Positions 45,721 to 56,840 of a stretch of 64,000 nt of DNA are shown here, in pieces. The stretch is from Arthrobacter sp. SLBN-83 (lineage in GTDB: Bacteria > Actinomycetota > Actinomycetes > Actinomycetales > Micrococcaceae). Position numbers and translations under genes: made by a program. The notes below the pieces were generated by a model. That model was given only the letters and a program-made list of their open reading frames with translations. It did not search any database and was not told where the DNA came from. The DNA is taken from NCBI RefSeq assembly GCF_006715285.1, contig NZ_VFMX01000001.1, forward strand, positions 62,001-126,000, in the 5' to 3' direction. The number at the start of each line of letters is the position of its first letter. Within the stretch, counting starts at the first letter, position 1.

Positions 45721-46965
45721 TTGTACGAGATTGAAAACGTCCTCCGGGACTACGCCTGGGGTTCGACGACGGCCATCGCCTCGCTGCTGGGCCGCCCCGA
45801 GTCGGGGGGCCCGGAAGCCGAATTGTGGATCGGCGCCCACCCCGACTCGCCGTCGGTGGCGCACGTGCCGGAGGACGGTACCCGGAGCCCGCTCGATGCG
45901 CTGATCTCGTCAAACCCGGAACATTTCCTGGGCGCGGAGTCCGTCTCCGCTTTCGGCCCCCGGCTGCCGTTCCTGGCCAAGATCCTGGCGGCCGCGCAGC
46001 CGCTCTCCCTCCAGGTCCATCCGAGCCTGGAGCAGGCGCGCGAGGGATTTGCCCGGGAAAACGCCGCCGGCCTGGATGCCCATGCTCCGAACCGGAACTA
46101 CAAGGACGACAACCACAAGCCGGAGATGATCTTCGCGCTGACTCCGTTCGAGGCGCTGTGCGGGTTCCGTCCTGCCGCTGAAACCCGGGAAGTCTTCCAG
46201 CACATCGCCCATGCCTTCCCCGAGGGAACCTCCTCCCCCGCGCTGGTCCAGGCCCTGATTGACGATCTCGCCGCCACGGACGAAGGCGCAGGACTGCGCC
46301 GGGCCTTTGAGCGGCTGATCACCGGCGGCCAGAAAGTGGCGGAGGATACCGCCCTGTTGGTCGAAGCACTGCTGTCGCGCGCTTCGCTCGAGCCGTACCA
46401 GGCCGAACTGGGCACCGTGATCAGCCTCAACGAAAAGTACCCGGGCGACCCCGGCGTGCTGATCTCGCTGTTGCTGAACCGGATCTCGCTGAAGCCCGGC
46501 GAAGCGGTCTACCTTCCCGCCGGGAACGTGCACGCCTACCTGCACGGGCTGGGCGTGGAGGTCATGGCCTCCTCGGACAATGTCCTGCGCGGCGGCCTGA
46601 CGCCCAAGCACGTCGATGTCCCGGAGCTTTTGAACACCATCGATTTCCACCCCGTGGCCGTGCCCATGCTGGACGCAGAGAAGACGGTGATGGACCAGGA
46701 ACTGTTCCGTCCCCCGTTCAAGGAGTTCCAGCTGCAGCGCATCGAGCTGGGACCGGATTCGGGCCCCGTACCCCTGGCGCAGTCCGGGGCCGCAGTGGTC
46801 ATTGTCGTGGCCGGCGAGGTGTACCTTGACTCACCCAAGGGCGACCTGCAGCTGTCACGGGGCAGGAGCGCGTTCATCGCGGCCGCGGAAGCCCCCATCA
46901 ACGTCCACTGGGTGGCCGGAAGCGGGGAACCTGCGCTGGCCTTCGCCGTGACCACCGGGCTCTAG
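45721..46965 (+). CDS. manA: Mannose-6-phosphate isomerase, class I
   Basis: A 414-residue zinc enzyme that interconverts fructose-6-P and mannose-6-P, feeding GDP-mannose and polyprenyl mannose. The zinc-site blocks are LSLQVHPSLEQAREGF, DDNHKPEMIFAL and the C-terminal VYLPAGNVHAYLHGLGVEVMASSDN. The start is TTG at 45721, with AAGGAACGG upstream and ENVLRDYAWGS directly after. Begins 54 bases after the LCP gene and may share its transcript. Confidence 0.95.
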   Translation: MYEIENVLRDYAWGSTTAIASLLGRPESGGPEAELWIGAHPDSPSVAHVPEDGTRSPLDALISSNPEHFLGAESVSAFGPRLPFLAKILAAAQPLSLQVHPSLEQAREGFARENAAGLDAHAPNRNYKDDNHKPEMIFALTPFEALCGFRPAAETREVFQHIAHAFPEGTSSPALVQALIDDLAATDEGAGLRRAFERLITGGQKVAEDTALLVEALLSRASLEPYQAELGTVISLNEKYPGDPGVLISLLLNRISLKPGEAVYLPAGNVHAYLHGLGVEVMASSDNVLRGGLTPKHVDVPELLNTIDFHPVAVPMLDAEKTVMDQELFRPPFKEFQLQRIELGPDSGPVPLAQSGAAVVIVVAGEVYLDSPKGDLQLSRGRSAFIAAAEAPINVHWVAGSGEPALAFAVTTGL

Positions 46966-46976
46966 CCAACGGCAAC

Positions 46977-47024
46977 AAGAAGGGCGACTCCGGCACCCGC
47001 GTGGGTGCCGGAGTCGCCCTTCTT
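46977..47024. terminator. Bidirectional terminator between manA and the FemX-like gene
   Basis: A perfect 22-bp stem with a GCGT loop, ending in AAGAA and TTCTTTT on the two sides. It lies between converging genes and suits both. Confidence 0.95.
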
Positions 47025-47035
47025 TTCTGGTTCAG

Positions 47036-48088
47036 TCAGTTGCCCGGACGCAGCTTCCGGACCAGGGGCAGGACCCGCCCGGCTGCGTCCTTCACCAGCC
47101 GGCGCCCCTGCTGGAGGCCCTTGCGCGCCAGCGGCATGGCTTTGGCGTAGGCAGGGTAGAAGGGCGAGAGCGGCCTCTCCCACGTGCCCAGCAGCATGTT
47201 CTCGTGCCGGGCGAACTGCTTCTTGAAGTCGGAGATGCCGTCGTTGAGCAGGCCGTTGAAGTCGTACCGGTTGCAGCCGTCCTCGCGCATGGACTGCAGG
47301 GCCGCCCACTTTACGCCGTAATTGACGCGCTGCTTCTGTCCTTCTGCGGAGACGCCGCCGTAAAGCTCGAAGGCGGTGGTACCGCTGCGCGACAGCCACG
47401 TGAACGCCAGCAGCTGCTCGCCGTCGAACGCTCCGATGATGGGCGAGGCGTCCCCGAGGTTGTGGAAGATGTCGCGGTAGTACTGGTCCTCGTGGATGCC
47501 GAAGCCCGCACGCTCGGCGGTCTGGTGGTAGATGGCCAGGACCTGTTCCAGCTCGGAATCGTTCTTCACCTTGCGGAACTCCACGTCACTGCGCATCGCC
47601 TTGCGGATGTTGGCCCGCGTGGACTTGGACATCTCCGCCATCAGCTCGTCGTCGGTCCGGGTGAGGTCAAGGATGAGCGTGCGCGGGATGAGCACCGTGT
47701 TGGTGGACTCGCGGAACCCGGCGGCGGCCACGGCGCCGGCGAAAGCGGAGTCCCGGTCCCAGTCAGGTTCGATGCTGAGGGCCACGCCCCGGTGCCGGAG
47801 GGCGTGTTCGGCCAGCCGGTTGAGGACCACCTGGGTGTGCTCGACGGAGCACATGGGGCCGCGCGGAATGTAGACCAGTGCACGGAAGGGGAAGGGAAGG
47901 CTGCGGACCAGCAGCTGGGCGCCACCGATGGTTTCGTCCCCGGCCTTGACCAGGACCCGGTCCACGGACCAGCCGTGTGCCGCCTTGGTCTCGCCCCAGC
48001 CCCACAGCTGCTGCGGATGCCCCTGGAACCGGTCAACGTGCTCGTCCCAAAGGGCGCGGTCAGTACAGGGCACAACAGCAGGAATCAT
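47036..48088 (-). CDS. FemX/FemABX-like peptidoglycan bridge aminoacyltransferase
   Basis: A 350-residue protein with the double-GNAT FemABX fold. Visible blocks are FQGHPQQLWGWGETKAAHGW, YIPRGPM, a coiled-looking LTRTDDELMAEMSKSTRANI (STRANIRKA is typical of the family) and the C-terminal YDFNGLLNDGISDFKKQFA. It adds amino acids from aminoacyl-tRNA to the lipid II stem peptide. Arthrobacter-type walls carry interpeptide bridges, which fits. ATG at 48088. Confidence 0.92.
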   Translation of the reverse strand: MIPAVVPCTDRALWDEHVDRFQGHPQQLWGWGETKAAHGWSVDRVLVKAGDETIGGAQLLVRSLPFPFRALVYIPRGPMCSVEHTQVVLNRLAEHALRHRGVALSIEPDWDRDSAFAGAVAAAGFRESTNTVLIPRTLILDLTRTDDELMAEMSKSTRANIRKAMRSDVEFRKVKNDSELEQVLAIYHQTAERAGFGIHEDQYYRDIFHNLGDASPIIGAFDGEQLLAFTWLSRSGTTAFELYGGVSAEGQKQRVNYGVKWAALQSMREDGCNRYDFNGLLNDGISDFKKQFARHENMLLGTWERPLSPFYPAYAKAMPLARKGLQQGRRLVKDAAGRVLPLVRKLRPGN

Positions 48089-48119
48089 GGCTTAAACCCT
48101 ATACCAACGCATTCACGGC

Positions 48120-48155
48120 AAAGCCCCGGGTGCGCACGCTGCGCCCCGGGGCTTT
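48120..48155 (-). terminator. Terminator after glpX
   Basis: AAAGCCCCGGG and CCCGGGGCTTT pair perfectly (11 bp) around a 14-base apex. It starts 21 bases after the glpX stop and ends in CTTT on the minus strand. Confidence 0.75.
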
Positions 48156-48175
48156 GGATCCCGCACTGAAGGGAA

Positions 48176-49213
48176 TCAGTTCTTGCGGGCGTAGCCTTCC
48201 CACTTGCTGGCCTGGTGCTCACCCTCCACGAAGCGGATGGTGCCGGACTTGGAGCGCATCACGATGGACTGGGTCAGGACCTTGTCCTTGGAGTAGCGCA
48301 CGCCCTTGAGCAGGTCGCCGTCGGTGATTCCGGTGGCGGCGAAGTAGCAGTTGTCGCTGGAGACGAGGTCGTTGGTGGACAGCACGCGCTCCAGGTCGTG
48401 GCCGGCGTCGATGGCCTTCTGCTTCTCTTCGTCACTGGTGGGCCAGAGGCGGCCCTGGATGACGCCGCCCAGGGACTTGATGGCGCAGGCGGCCACGATG
48501 CCCTCGGGGGTTCCGCCGATGCCCATGAGCGCGTCCACGCCGGTTCCGGACCGGGCCGCGGCGATGGCGCCGGCAACGTCGCCGTCCATGATGAACTTGG
48601 TGCGTGCACCGGCTTCGCGGATTTCCTCCACCAGCGGGCGGTGGCGGTCGCGGTCAAGGATCATGACGTTGAGCTGGTTGACCTTGACGCCCTTGGCCTT
48701 GGCGATCAGGTGCAGGTTCTGCTTGACCGGCAGGCGCAGGTCCACCATGTCCGCGGCTTCGGGGCCGGTGACCAGCTTCTCCATGTAGAACACGGCGGAG
48801 GGATCGAACATGGAGCCACGCTCGGCAACAGCCAGGACAGCCAGTGCGTTGTTGATGCCCAGGGCAGTCAGGCGCGTTCCGTCGATGGGGTCGACAGCCA
48901 CGTCCACCTCGGGGCCGGTGCCGTCGCCAACACGCTCCCCGTTGAACAGCATGGGGGCTTCGTCCTTTTCGCCTTCACCGATCACCACGACGCCGTTGAA
49001 GTGGACGGTCTGCAGGAAGGAACGCATGGCGTCGACGGCTGCACCGTCGGCGGTGTTCTTGTCGCCGAAGCCAACCCAGTGGCCGCCGGCAATGGCGGCG
49101 GCCTCGGTGACGCGGACAAGTTCAAGGGCAAGGTTGCGGTCCGGCTCGTCGTGGCCCACCGCAAGGGACGGTGAAATCGTGGAGTACTTCTGGGTCATGG
49201 ACGCTGGTGACAC
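48176..49213 (-). CDS. glpX: Fructose-1,6-bisphosphatase, class II
   Basis: A 345-residue gluconeogenic enzyme. It shows the metal site VVIGEGEKDEAPML, DVAVDPIDGTRLTALG and MGIGGTPEGIVAACAIKSLG. GTG at 49213 has AGAGG five bases upstream; ATG at 49198 (MTQKYST) lacks a ribosome-binding site. It diverges from DUF4245, an arrangement kept in actinobacteria including mycobacteria. Confidence 0.97.
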   Translation of the reverse strand: MSPASMTQKYSTISPSLAVGHDEPDRNLALELVRVTEAAAIAGGHWVGFGDKNTADGAAVDAMRSFLQTVHFNGVVVIGEGEKDEAPMLFNGERVGDGTGPEVDVAVDPIDGTRLTALGINNALAVLAVAERGSMFDPSAVFYMEKLVTGPEAADMVDLRLPVKQNLHLIAKAKGVKVNQLNVMILDRDRHRPLVEEIREAGARTKFIMDGDVAGAIAAARSGTGVDALMGIGGTPEGIVAACAIKSLGGVIQGRLWPTSDEEKQKAIDAGHDLERVLSTNDLVSSDNCYFAATGITDGDLLKGVRYSKDKVLTQSIVMRSKSGTIRFVEGEHQASKWEGYARKN

Positions 49214-49424
49214 GTGAACCTCTTCTTCGAGTGGCGATCATTGAACCCGCCCGCCGGTGCAGCAGAACGGTGATTCCTCTGCTATCGATCATAGTCGCGG
49301 CGCCGTGCCGCGGGCGGCCCATGACGCAACTGCGCAATGTACCCCTGCAACTGCCTGCAGCCCCAGGTCAGGGCCCGAATGGAAGTCCGGCTCCGGGATG
49401 GGCGACTATAGAGGGGTGAACGAC

Positions 49425-50105
49425 ATGCAGGAAGCCACCAGTCCCAGCTCCGGCGAGGCACAGCCCGAAGGCCGCCCCGCCGCTGCCGGCAGCAGTGCCG
49501 AAACCCCGGTTAAGCCCGTCATTCCGGCGGCCGCCGCCAAGCGGGCCAACGCCTCGGTAATCGGCATGATCATCGCCCTGGTGCTCAGCATTGCTGCGTT
49601 CCTGCCTGTTGTCCTCATGAATCCCCAGCCCAAGGGCGAAAGCTTCCGGCCGGACGTCGATGTTGCGTCCGTGGCACGGAACGCGGCGGATGTGGCCGGA
49701 TTCACACCGGTTGCACCGGACACCGGCAACGCGTTCCGCGCGAACTATGCCCGGTGGGAGGCTGGGACGGGCAACGGCGTGCCCACGTGGGAGGTCGGCT
49801 ACGTAACCCCCAAGACGTCCTTCATCGGCCTGGTTCAGACCACGAAGGCCAACCCCACCTGGCTCCTCCAGCAAACCAAGAACGCCCCCGTCACCGGGAC
49901 CCGGAACGCCGGCGGCCAGGAATGGGAACTGCGGGACACCGGCAAGGGCGAGAAATCGATGATCCTGAACTACAAGGGCAGCACCGTCGTCCTCTCCGGC
50001 GCCGCGGAACTGGACGAATTCGCGGCCCTGGCTGCCGCCGTCGTAGCCTCCCTTGACGCCAACCCGGCCGTCACAGTTTCCCTGTCCGCCACCCCCGCGC
50101 CTTAA
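49425..50105 (+). CDS. DUF4245 family membrane-anchored protein
   Basis: A 226-residue protein. A 48-residue Ala/Pro-rich start is followed by one helix (GMIIALVLSIAAFLPVVLM, about residues 46-65) and an external domain containing NARWEAG-like and TSFIGLVQTTKANPTWLL. ATG at 49425 has GAGGGG nine bases upstream, better than any earlier in-frame start. DUF4245 genes sit opposite glpX in actinobacteria; role unknown. Confidence 0.88.
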   Translation: MQEATSPSSGEAQPEGRPAAAGSSAETPVKPVIPAAAAKRANASVIGMIIALVLSIAAFLPVVLMNPQPKGESFRPDVDVASVARNAADVAGFTPVAPDTGNAFRANYARWEAGTGNGVPTWEVGYVTPKTSFIGLVQTTKANPTWLLQQTKNAPVTGTRNAGGQEWELRDTGKGEKSMILNYKGSTVVLSGAAELDEFAALAAAVVASLDANPAVTVSLSATPAP

Positions 50106-50115
50106 TGTAGTAAGC

Positions 50116-50730
50116 ATGGCTACTAACCTGACCCCTGCACTGGCATGGCGCCGCCTGCGCGAAGGCAATGAACGTTTCGTAAACGGCGAATCCAGCCATC
50201 CGAACCAGAACGCCTCACGGCGCTCCTCGCTGGTGGAGACCCAGAACCCCTTTGCGGTGATCTTTGGCTGCTCCGATTCCCGGCTTGCGGCTGAGATCAT
50301 TTTCGACGTCGGCCTGGGCGACGTCTTCGTGGTCCGAACAGCCGGGCAGGTGATTGACGACGCCGTCCTCGGCTCCCTGGAATACAGCGTGGCCGTGCTG
50401 GGGGTGCCGCTGATCGTGGTGCTTGGGCACGACAGCTGCGGTGCCGTCACGGCCACCAGGGACGCTGTTGAGACCGGCGAGATGCCGGCGGGGTTCATCC
50501 GCGACCTCGTGGAACGCATCACCCCCTCCGTCCTCACCTCCCTGCGGAACAACCAGACCGAGGTCAACGACATGGTGGTGGAGAACGTCAAGCAGATGTC
50601 GCAGCGCCTCGCGGACAGCTCGCGTGTGATTTCCACCGCAATCGAGGAAGGCCGCACCGCTGTCATCGGCCTCTCCTACCGCCTGGCAGAGGGCCGCGCC
50701 GACCTTGTTTCCGGAATCGGCGAGCTCTAG
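50116..50730 (+). CDS. Beta-carbonic anhydrase
   Basis: A 204-residue zinc enzyme for CO2/bicarbonate interconversion. The zinc ligands are visible: Cys and Asp of GCSDSRLAAE, and His and Cys of LGHDSCGAVTAT. REGNERFVNGE near the N-terminus is also typical. ATG at 50116, 10 bases after DUF4245, suggests cotranscription. Bicarbonate made here could serve PurK and carboxylases. Confidence 0.96.
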   Translation: MATNLTPALAWRRLREGNERFVNGESSHPNQNASRRSSLVETQNPFAVIFGCSDSRLAAEIIFDVGLGDVFVVRTAGQVIDDAVLGSLEYSVAVLGVPLIVVLGHDSCGAVTATRDAVETGEMPAGFIRDLVERITPSVLTSLRNNQTEVNDMVVENVKQMSQRLADSSRVISTAIEEGRTAVIGLSYRLAEGRADLVSGIGEL

Positions 50731-50738
50731 AAGCAACC

Positions 50739-50765
50739 TGCCGGCGGCCAGACGGGCCGCCGGCA
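50739..50765 (+). terminator. GC-rich hairpin after carbonic anhydrase gene
   Basis: Perfect 11-bp arms TGCCGGCGGCC and GGCCGCCGGCA around AGACG, eight bases after the stop codon. No T-run follows (AAAGC), so termination may be partial before fumC. Confidence 0.45.
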
Positions 50766-50817
50766 AAGCACCCTTAACGGTTTTCGATGGGGCGCCCAAT
50801 CGCCATAAGCTAGCCCC

Positions 50818-52245
50818 ATGACTTCCACTGAAGAGTTCCGCATTGAACATGACACGATGGGCGAAGTCCGCGTCCCCATGAACGCACTGTACCGCGCGCA
50901 GACGCAGCGGGCAGTAGAGAATTTCCCCATCTCCGGCAAGACCCTGGAGCGCACCCACATCGAGGCGCTGGCACGGGTCAAGAAGGCTGCTGCCCAGGCC
51001 AACGCAGAACTGGGCGTGCTCGACGGCGAGCTGGCCAAGGCGATTGCGGACGCTGCCGATGAGGTGGCCGCCGGCAAGTACGACGGCGACTTCCCCATCG
51101 ACGTCTTCCAGACCGGTTCCGGCACCTCGTCGAACATGAACACCAACGAGGTCATCGCCGAGCTGGCCACACGTGCACTGAAGGCGGCCGGCAGCGACAA
51201 GGTGGTCCACCCGAACGACCACGTCAACGCCTCCCAGTCCTCCAACGACGTGTTTCCCACCTCCGTCCACGTTGCCGCCACCTCCGCGCTGATCAACGAC
51301 CTCATTCCCGCCCTGGGCTACCTGGCCGAGTCGCTGGAACGCAAGGCAGCCGAGTTCAAGGACGTCGTCAAGTCCGGCCGCACCCACCTCATGGACGCCA
51401 CCCCGGTGACCCTGGGCCAGGAGTTCGGGGGCTACGCAACGCAGGTGCGGTTCGGCATCGAGCGCATCAACGCCTCGCTCCCCCGCGTGGCCGAGGTTCC
51501 GCTGGGCGGCACCGCCGTGGGCACCGGCATCAACACGCCCGCAGGCTTCCCTGAGCGCGTCATTGAACTGCTCGCCACGGACACCGGCCTGCCGCTGACT
51601 GAGGCCCGCGACCACTTCGAGGCCCAGGCAAACCGTGACGGCCTGATCGAGGCCTCCAGCCAGCTGCGCAACATCGCCATCTCCTTCATGAAGATCAACA
51701 ACGACCTTCGCTGGATGGGTTCGGGCCCCAACACGGGCCTGGGCGAAATCGCCCTCCCGGACCTGCAGCCGGGCTCCTCGATCATGCCCGGCAAGGTCAA
51801 CCCGGTCATCTGCGAGGCCTCCATCATGGTGGCCGCCCAGGTCATCGGCAACGACACCACCATCGCCTGGTCCGGCACCAACGGTGCCTTCGAGCTCAAC
51901 GTCGGCATTCCCGTCATGGCCGCCAACCTGCTCGAATCCATCCGCCTGCTGGCCAACACCAGCCGCGTCATGGCAGACAAGATGATCGACGGCATCACCG
52001 CCAACGTGGAGCGCGCCCGCTTCCTGGCCGAGGCGTCGCCGTCCATCGTCACCCCGCTGAACAAGTACATCGGCTACGAGAACGCCGCCAAGATCGCCAA
52101 GACCGCCGTCAAGGAGGGCCTGACCATCCGCCAGGCCACCGAGAAGCTTGGCTTCGTCGGCGAGGGTGAGGGCAAGGTTTCCGAAGCCGACCTGGACAAA
52201 GCACTGGACGTCACCACCATGACGGCCCCGGCCCACAAGGCCTGA
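50818..52245 (+). CDS. fumC: Fumarate hydratase, class II
   Basis: A 475-residue TCA-cycle enzyme, fumarate to malate, homotetrameric. Signature [12 protein letters not shown] (loop at about residues 320-331), [20 protein letters not shown] and [17 protein letters not shown] are present. ATG at 50818. The DUF4245-carbonic anhydrase-fumarase order is shared by related actinobacteria. Confidence 0.98.
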   Translation: MTSTEEFRIEHDTMGEVRVPMNALYRAQTQRAVENFPISGKTLERTHIEALARVKKAAAQANAELGVLDGELAKAIADAADEVAAGKYDGDFPIDVFQTGSGTSSNMNTNEVIAELATRALKAAGSDKVVHPNDHVNASQSSNDVFPTSVHVAATSALINDLIPALGYLAESLERKAAEFKDVVKSGRTHLMDATPVTLGQEFGGYATQVRFGIERINASLPRVAEVPLGGTAVGTGINTPAGFPERVIELLATDTGLPLTEARDHFEAQANRDGLIEASSQLRNIAISFMKINNDLRWMGSGPNTGLGEIALPDLQPGSSIMPGKVNPVICEASIMVAAQVIGNDTTIAWSGTNGAFELNVGIPVMAANLLESIRLLANTSRVMADKMIDGITANVERARFLAEASPSIVTPLNKYIGYENAAKIAKTAVKEGLTIRQATEKLGFVGEGEGKVSEADLDKALDVTTMTAPAHKA

Positions 52246-52272
52246 CGCCCCCGGCGCCAACGGCTGAACGCC

Positions 52273-52320
52273 CGACGGCGGCCGGCCACCTTTCGCACGG
52301 AAGGTGGCCGGCCGCCGTCG
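52273..52320 (+). terminator. Terminator after fumC
   Basis: A perfect 20-bp stem with an 8-base loop, followed by TACTTTAAC. The T-run is short but the stem is very strong. Confidence 0.85.
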
Positions 52321-52343
52321 TACTTTAACGTCGAAGCACCAAA

Positions 52344-52368
52344 TTGCACTAAGTGCATATGAGTGCAA
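52344..52368 (+). promoter_or_regulatory. Candidate TetR operator upstream of the TetR-exporter pair
   Basis: Three half-sites: TTGCACT (52344-52350), AGTGCA (52352-52357) and AGTGCAA (52362-52368). The first two form the 13-bp palindrome TGCACTAAGTGCA; first and third form perfect 7-bp arms. It lies directly before the regulator start, as expected for autoregulation. Confidence 0.6.
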
Positions 52369-52379
52369 AAATATACTCT

Positions 52380-54736
<2,357 letters not shown>

Positions 54737-54814
54737 CCGCCGTCGGACGCTTGCCCCGGCCGCTGCCGGGCCGGTTGCCGGGGCGTCCCGCCTAACGCCG
54801 GCAGGCAAGAGACC

Positions 54815-54855
54815 AACAGGGTCGCCGCAATCTTGGGGGTTGCGGCGCCCCTGTT
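54815..54855. terminator. Bidirectional terminator between exporter and NUDIX genes
   Basis: AACAGGGTCGCCGCAA pairs with TTGCGGCGCCCCTGTT with one mismatch; TTTCTTATT follows on the plus strand. It lies between converging genes. Confidence 0.82.
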
Positions 54856-54889
54856 TCTTATTGTGCCTGTGCCATCCGTACAGGAGGCT

Positions 54890-55360
54890 TTAGGGCTCGA
54901 AGTGGACGGCCCCGGAGGGGGCGAGGGCCTGGCGGATGCTGGTGAGGTGCCCCGGCATGAGTTGGGGAAGTTCATCGAGGCTGAACCAGCCAACGGCCAG
55001 GGATTCGTCGTCATTGACCCTGGCCTCCCCGGAGACATAACGGCAGAGGAACACCACGTCCAGGAACTCACACACGTCACCGTTGGGATAAGTAACCGGG
55101 CCTACCGCACCCACGGAGACCACGCGTTCGGCCTCCGCCACCACGGCCGTTTCCTCAAAGATCTCCCGGACCAGGCCACGCGCGGGCTGCTCCCCCGGGT
55201 CCAGCATCCCGCTGACCAGTGCCCACTGCCGGTTGTCCGCCCGTTGGGCCAGCAGGATCCGGCCGGCATCATCCACCACCACGCCCCGGACTCCGGGAAC
55301 CCAGAGGGGATCGTTGCCGATCTTCTTGCGCAGCTTCAGGACGTAATCGGGTGCAGGCAT
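54890..55360 (-). CDS. NUDIX hydrolase
   Basis: About 156 residues from ATG at 55360; GTG at 55366 is possible. The Nudix box reads GMLDPGEQPARGLVREIFEE followed by TAV, with all catalytic Glu in place, inside a 23-residue loop at about residues 52-74. Substrate class (nucleoside diphosphate derivative) cannot be narrowed. It sits upstream of no obvious partner. Confidence 0.94.
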   Translation of the reverse strand: MPAPDYVLKLRKKIGNDPLWVPGVRGVVVDDAGRILLAQRADNRQWALVSGMLDPGEQPARGLVREIFEETAVVAEAERVVSVGAVGPVTYPNGDVCEFLDVVFLCRYVSGEARVNDDESLAVGWFSLDELPQLMPGHLTSIRQALAPSGAVHFEP

Positions 55361-55403
55361 AACCACAGCCTATCCAACAGGTCCTTGAGGGACCGCAGGG
55401 CGC

Positions 55404-55943
55404 TCAGGCGGGCAGCAGCATGGCGGCTGCGGCCCCGGCCAGCATGAACGGGCCGAACGGGATGGAAGACTTCAGGGTTCCCCGCCGGGCCGCCAGCAGG
55501 GCCAGGGACCACAGTCCGCCCAGCAGGAACGCGAGGAAGGTTCCCGCGAACAGGTGCCCCCAGCTGAGGTAGCCAAGGTACATGCCCAATACTCCCGCGA
55601 GCTTGACGTCGCCAAAGCCCATGCCCGGCGGATAGATGAACCGGAGGATGAAATAGAACAGCCACAGCACCCCAGCACCGGCCACCACGCGGAGGGCAGG
55701 AACGGCCAGGATCCCGCCGGCGCTCCCCGCGTCCGGGCCGGCCCAGGTTGCTGCAGCCGCTGCAAGCAGAAGTGCCCCGGCCACCCCGTAGGACGGGAAG
55801 ACGATCCTGTTGGGCAGGAGGTGGTGTCGGACATCGATGATGGTGAGCCGCACGGCCATCACCGCAAAGTACAGGCAGGCGGCCAGGACCAGCCAGAAGG
55901 CCAGCGGGGTGTGCTGCCAGAGGTCGCCGAGTCGTCCGATCAC
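55404..55943 (-). CDS. A24 prepilin peptidase-like protein (peptidase domain only)
   Basis: A 179-residue membrane protein with about six helices and the two Asp of aspartate proteases of this family: IDVRHHLLPN near residue 36 and GMGFGDVKLAG (GxGD-type motif) near residue 108. It lacks the N-terminal methyltransferase domain of full-length PilD, as do TadV/CpaA-type enzymes. No pilin or secretion gene is near. GTG at 55943 has GAGGA almost touching it, so the start is uncertain. Confidence 0.88.
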   Translation of the reverse strand: MIGRLGDLWQHTPLAFWLVLAACLYFAVMAVRLTIIDVRHHLLPNRIVFPSYGVAGALLLAAAAATWAGPDAGSAGGILAVPALRVVAGAGVLWLFYFILRFIYPPGMGFGDVKLAGVLGMYLGYLSWGHLFAGTFLAFLLGGLWSLALLAARRGTLKSSIPFGPFMLAGAAAAMLLPA

Positions 55944-56003
55944 TCCTCGGATGCTACTGGATCCACCCGTTCCGGCCGTACCACCCCCGCGTAAAATGTG
56001 GAT

Positions 56004-56798
56004 ATGTCCACCTGGGACTCCCGCCGCCGCCCGGATCCGGGCCCTCCAGCCGCCCCCGCGGACCTGGCCGGCATGTTCCGGAACCTGTGCCGTTCATCCC
56101 CGTGGAAGTGGCAGTCGCTGAGGTTTGAGTACTGGGACCAGGCCTTTGAGTCGGCGCCAACTCCCGGCGCGCCTTTTGTCCGTGCCTGGCTGCGCCGTCC
56201 CGGGGCGCTTCGGCTGGAAAGCCCGGAAAGCCTGGTCCTGCACAGCACCACGGGAATCAACGATTCCAGGGACGATTTCTACGTGAGTGCCACCCGCAAG
56301 TCCTGGCTCCTGCCTCCACACTTAGTGACCCCCGTTTACGATGACGCCGGGCTGGTGCGCCGCCGGCCCGAAGCGGCCTACGGCGAGCCAGGGTTTGGCA
56401 ACGGCCGCTTTGCGGCTGCGCTGGACCCCGTGGAGCTCGCCGGCAATGCCCCCGTACCTATCGAGTTTCCGGGCAGCAACGCCCTGGATATTCGGAAGGT
56501 CCGGCACGGCGACCACGAAGGCCGGCCCGCCCTGGAAGCCGTTGTGGCGCCCAACGCCGCCTACCGGCCAATTGATCCGGCCGCTCCCCTGTGCCTTCCG
56601 GGCATTTCCCGGCTCCGCGTGGACGTGGGCACCGGTGTATGCGTCGCCAGCACATCCCTTGAGGCGGGCACGGAGGAATACGGCCATTGGATCCGGATCC
56701 TTGCCGTGGACGAATACATGCTCGACGACCTGTTCCTGGCCCAGTCCATGAACCTCACCGACGTCCGCAGGCACATCAGCTGGGACATCCCCGCCTGA
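56004..56798 (+). CDS. Hypothetical protein, not recognised
   Basis: A 264-residue soluble protein from ATG at 56004 (GTG at 55998 also possible). Strong GC3 bias and good length indicate a real gene. No signal peptide, membrane helix, P-loop, zinc cluster or HTH was seen. Notable segments: WKWQSLRFEYWDQAF at about 34-48, DDFYVSATRKSWLLPPHLV, IEFPGSNALDIRKVRHGDHE and the C-terminal DLFLAQSMNLTDVRRHISW. The fold looks beta-rich. Neighbours (prepilin peptidase, GNAT) give no hint. Confidence 0.82.
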   Translation: MSTWDSRRRPDPGPPAAPADLAGMFRNLCRSSPWKWQSLRFEYWDQAFESAPTPGAPFVRAWLRRPGALRLESPESLVLHSTTGINDSRDDFYVSATRKSWLLPPHLVTPVYDDAGLVRRRPEAAYGEPGFGNGRFAAALDPVELAGNAPVPIEFPGSNALDIRKVRHGDHEGRPALEAVVAPNAAYRPIDPAAPLCLPGISRLRVDVGTGVCVASTSLEAGTEEYGHWIRILAVDEYMLDDLFLAQSMNLTDVRRHISWDIPA

Positions 56799-56840
56799 GC
56801 GTGACACGTCCTCCCGGCAGCGATCGGCTAGGCTTCGCGG

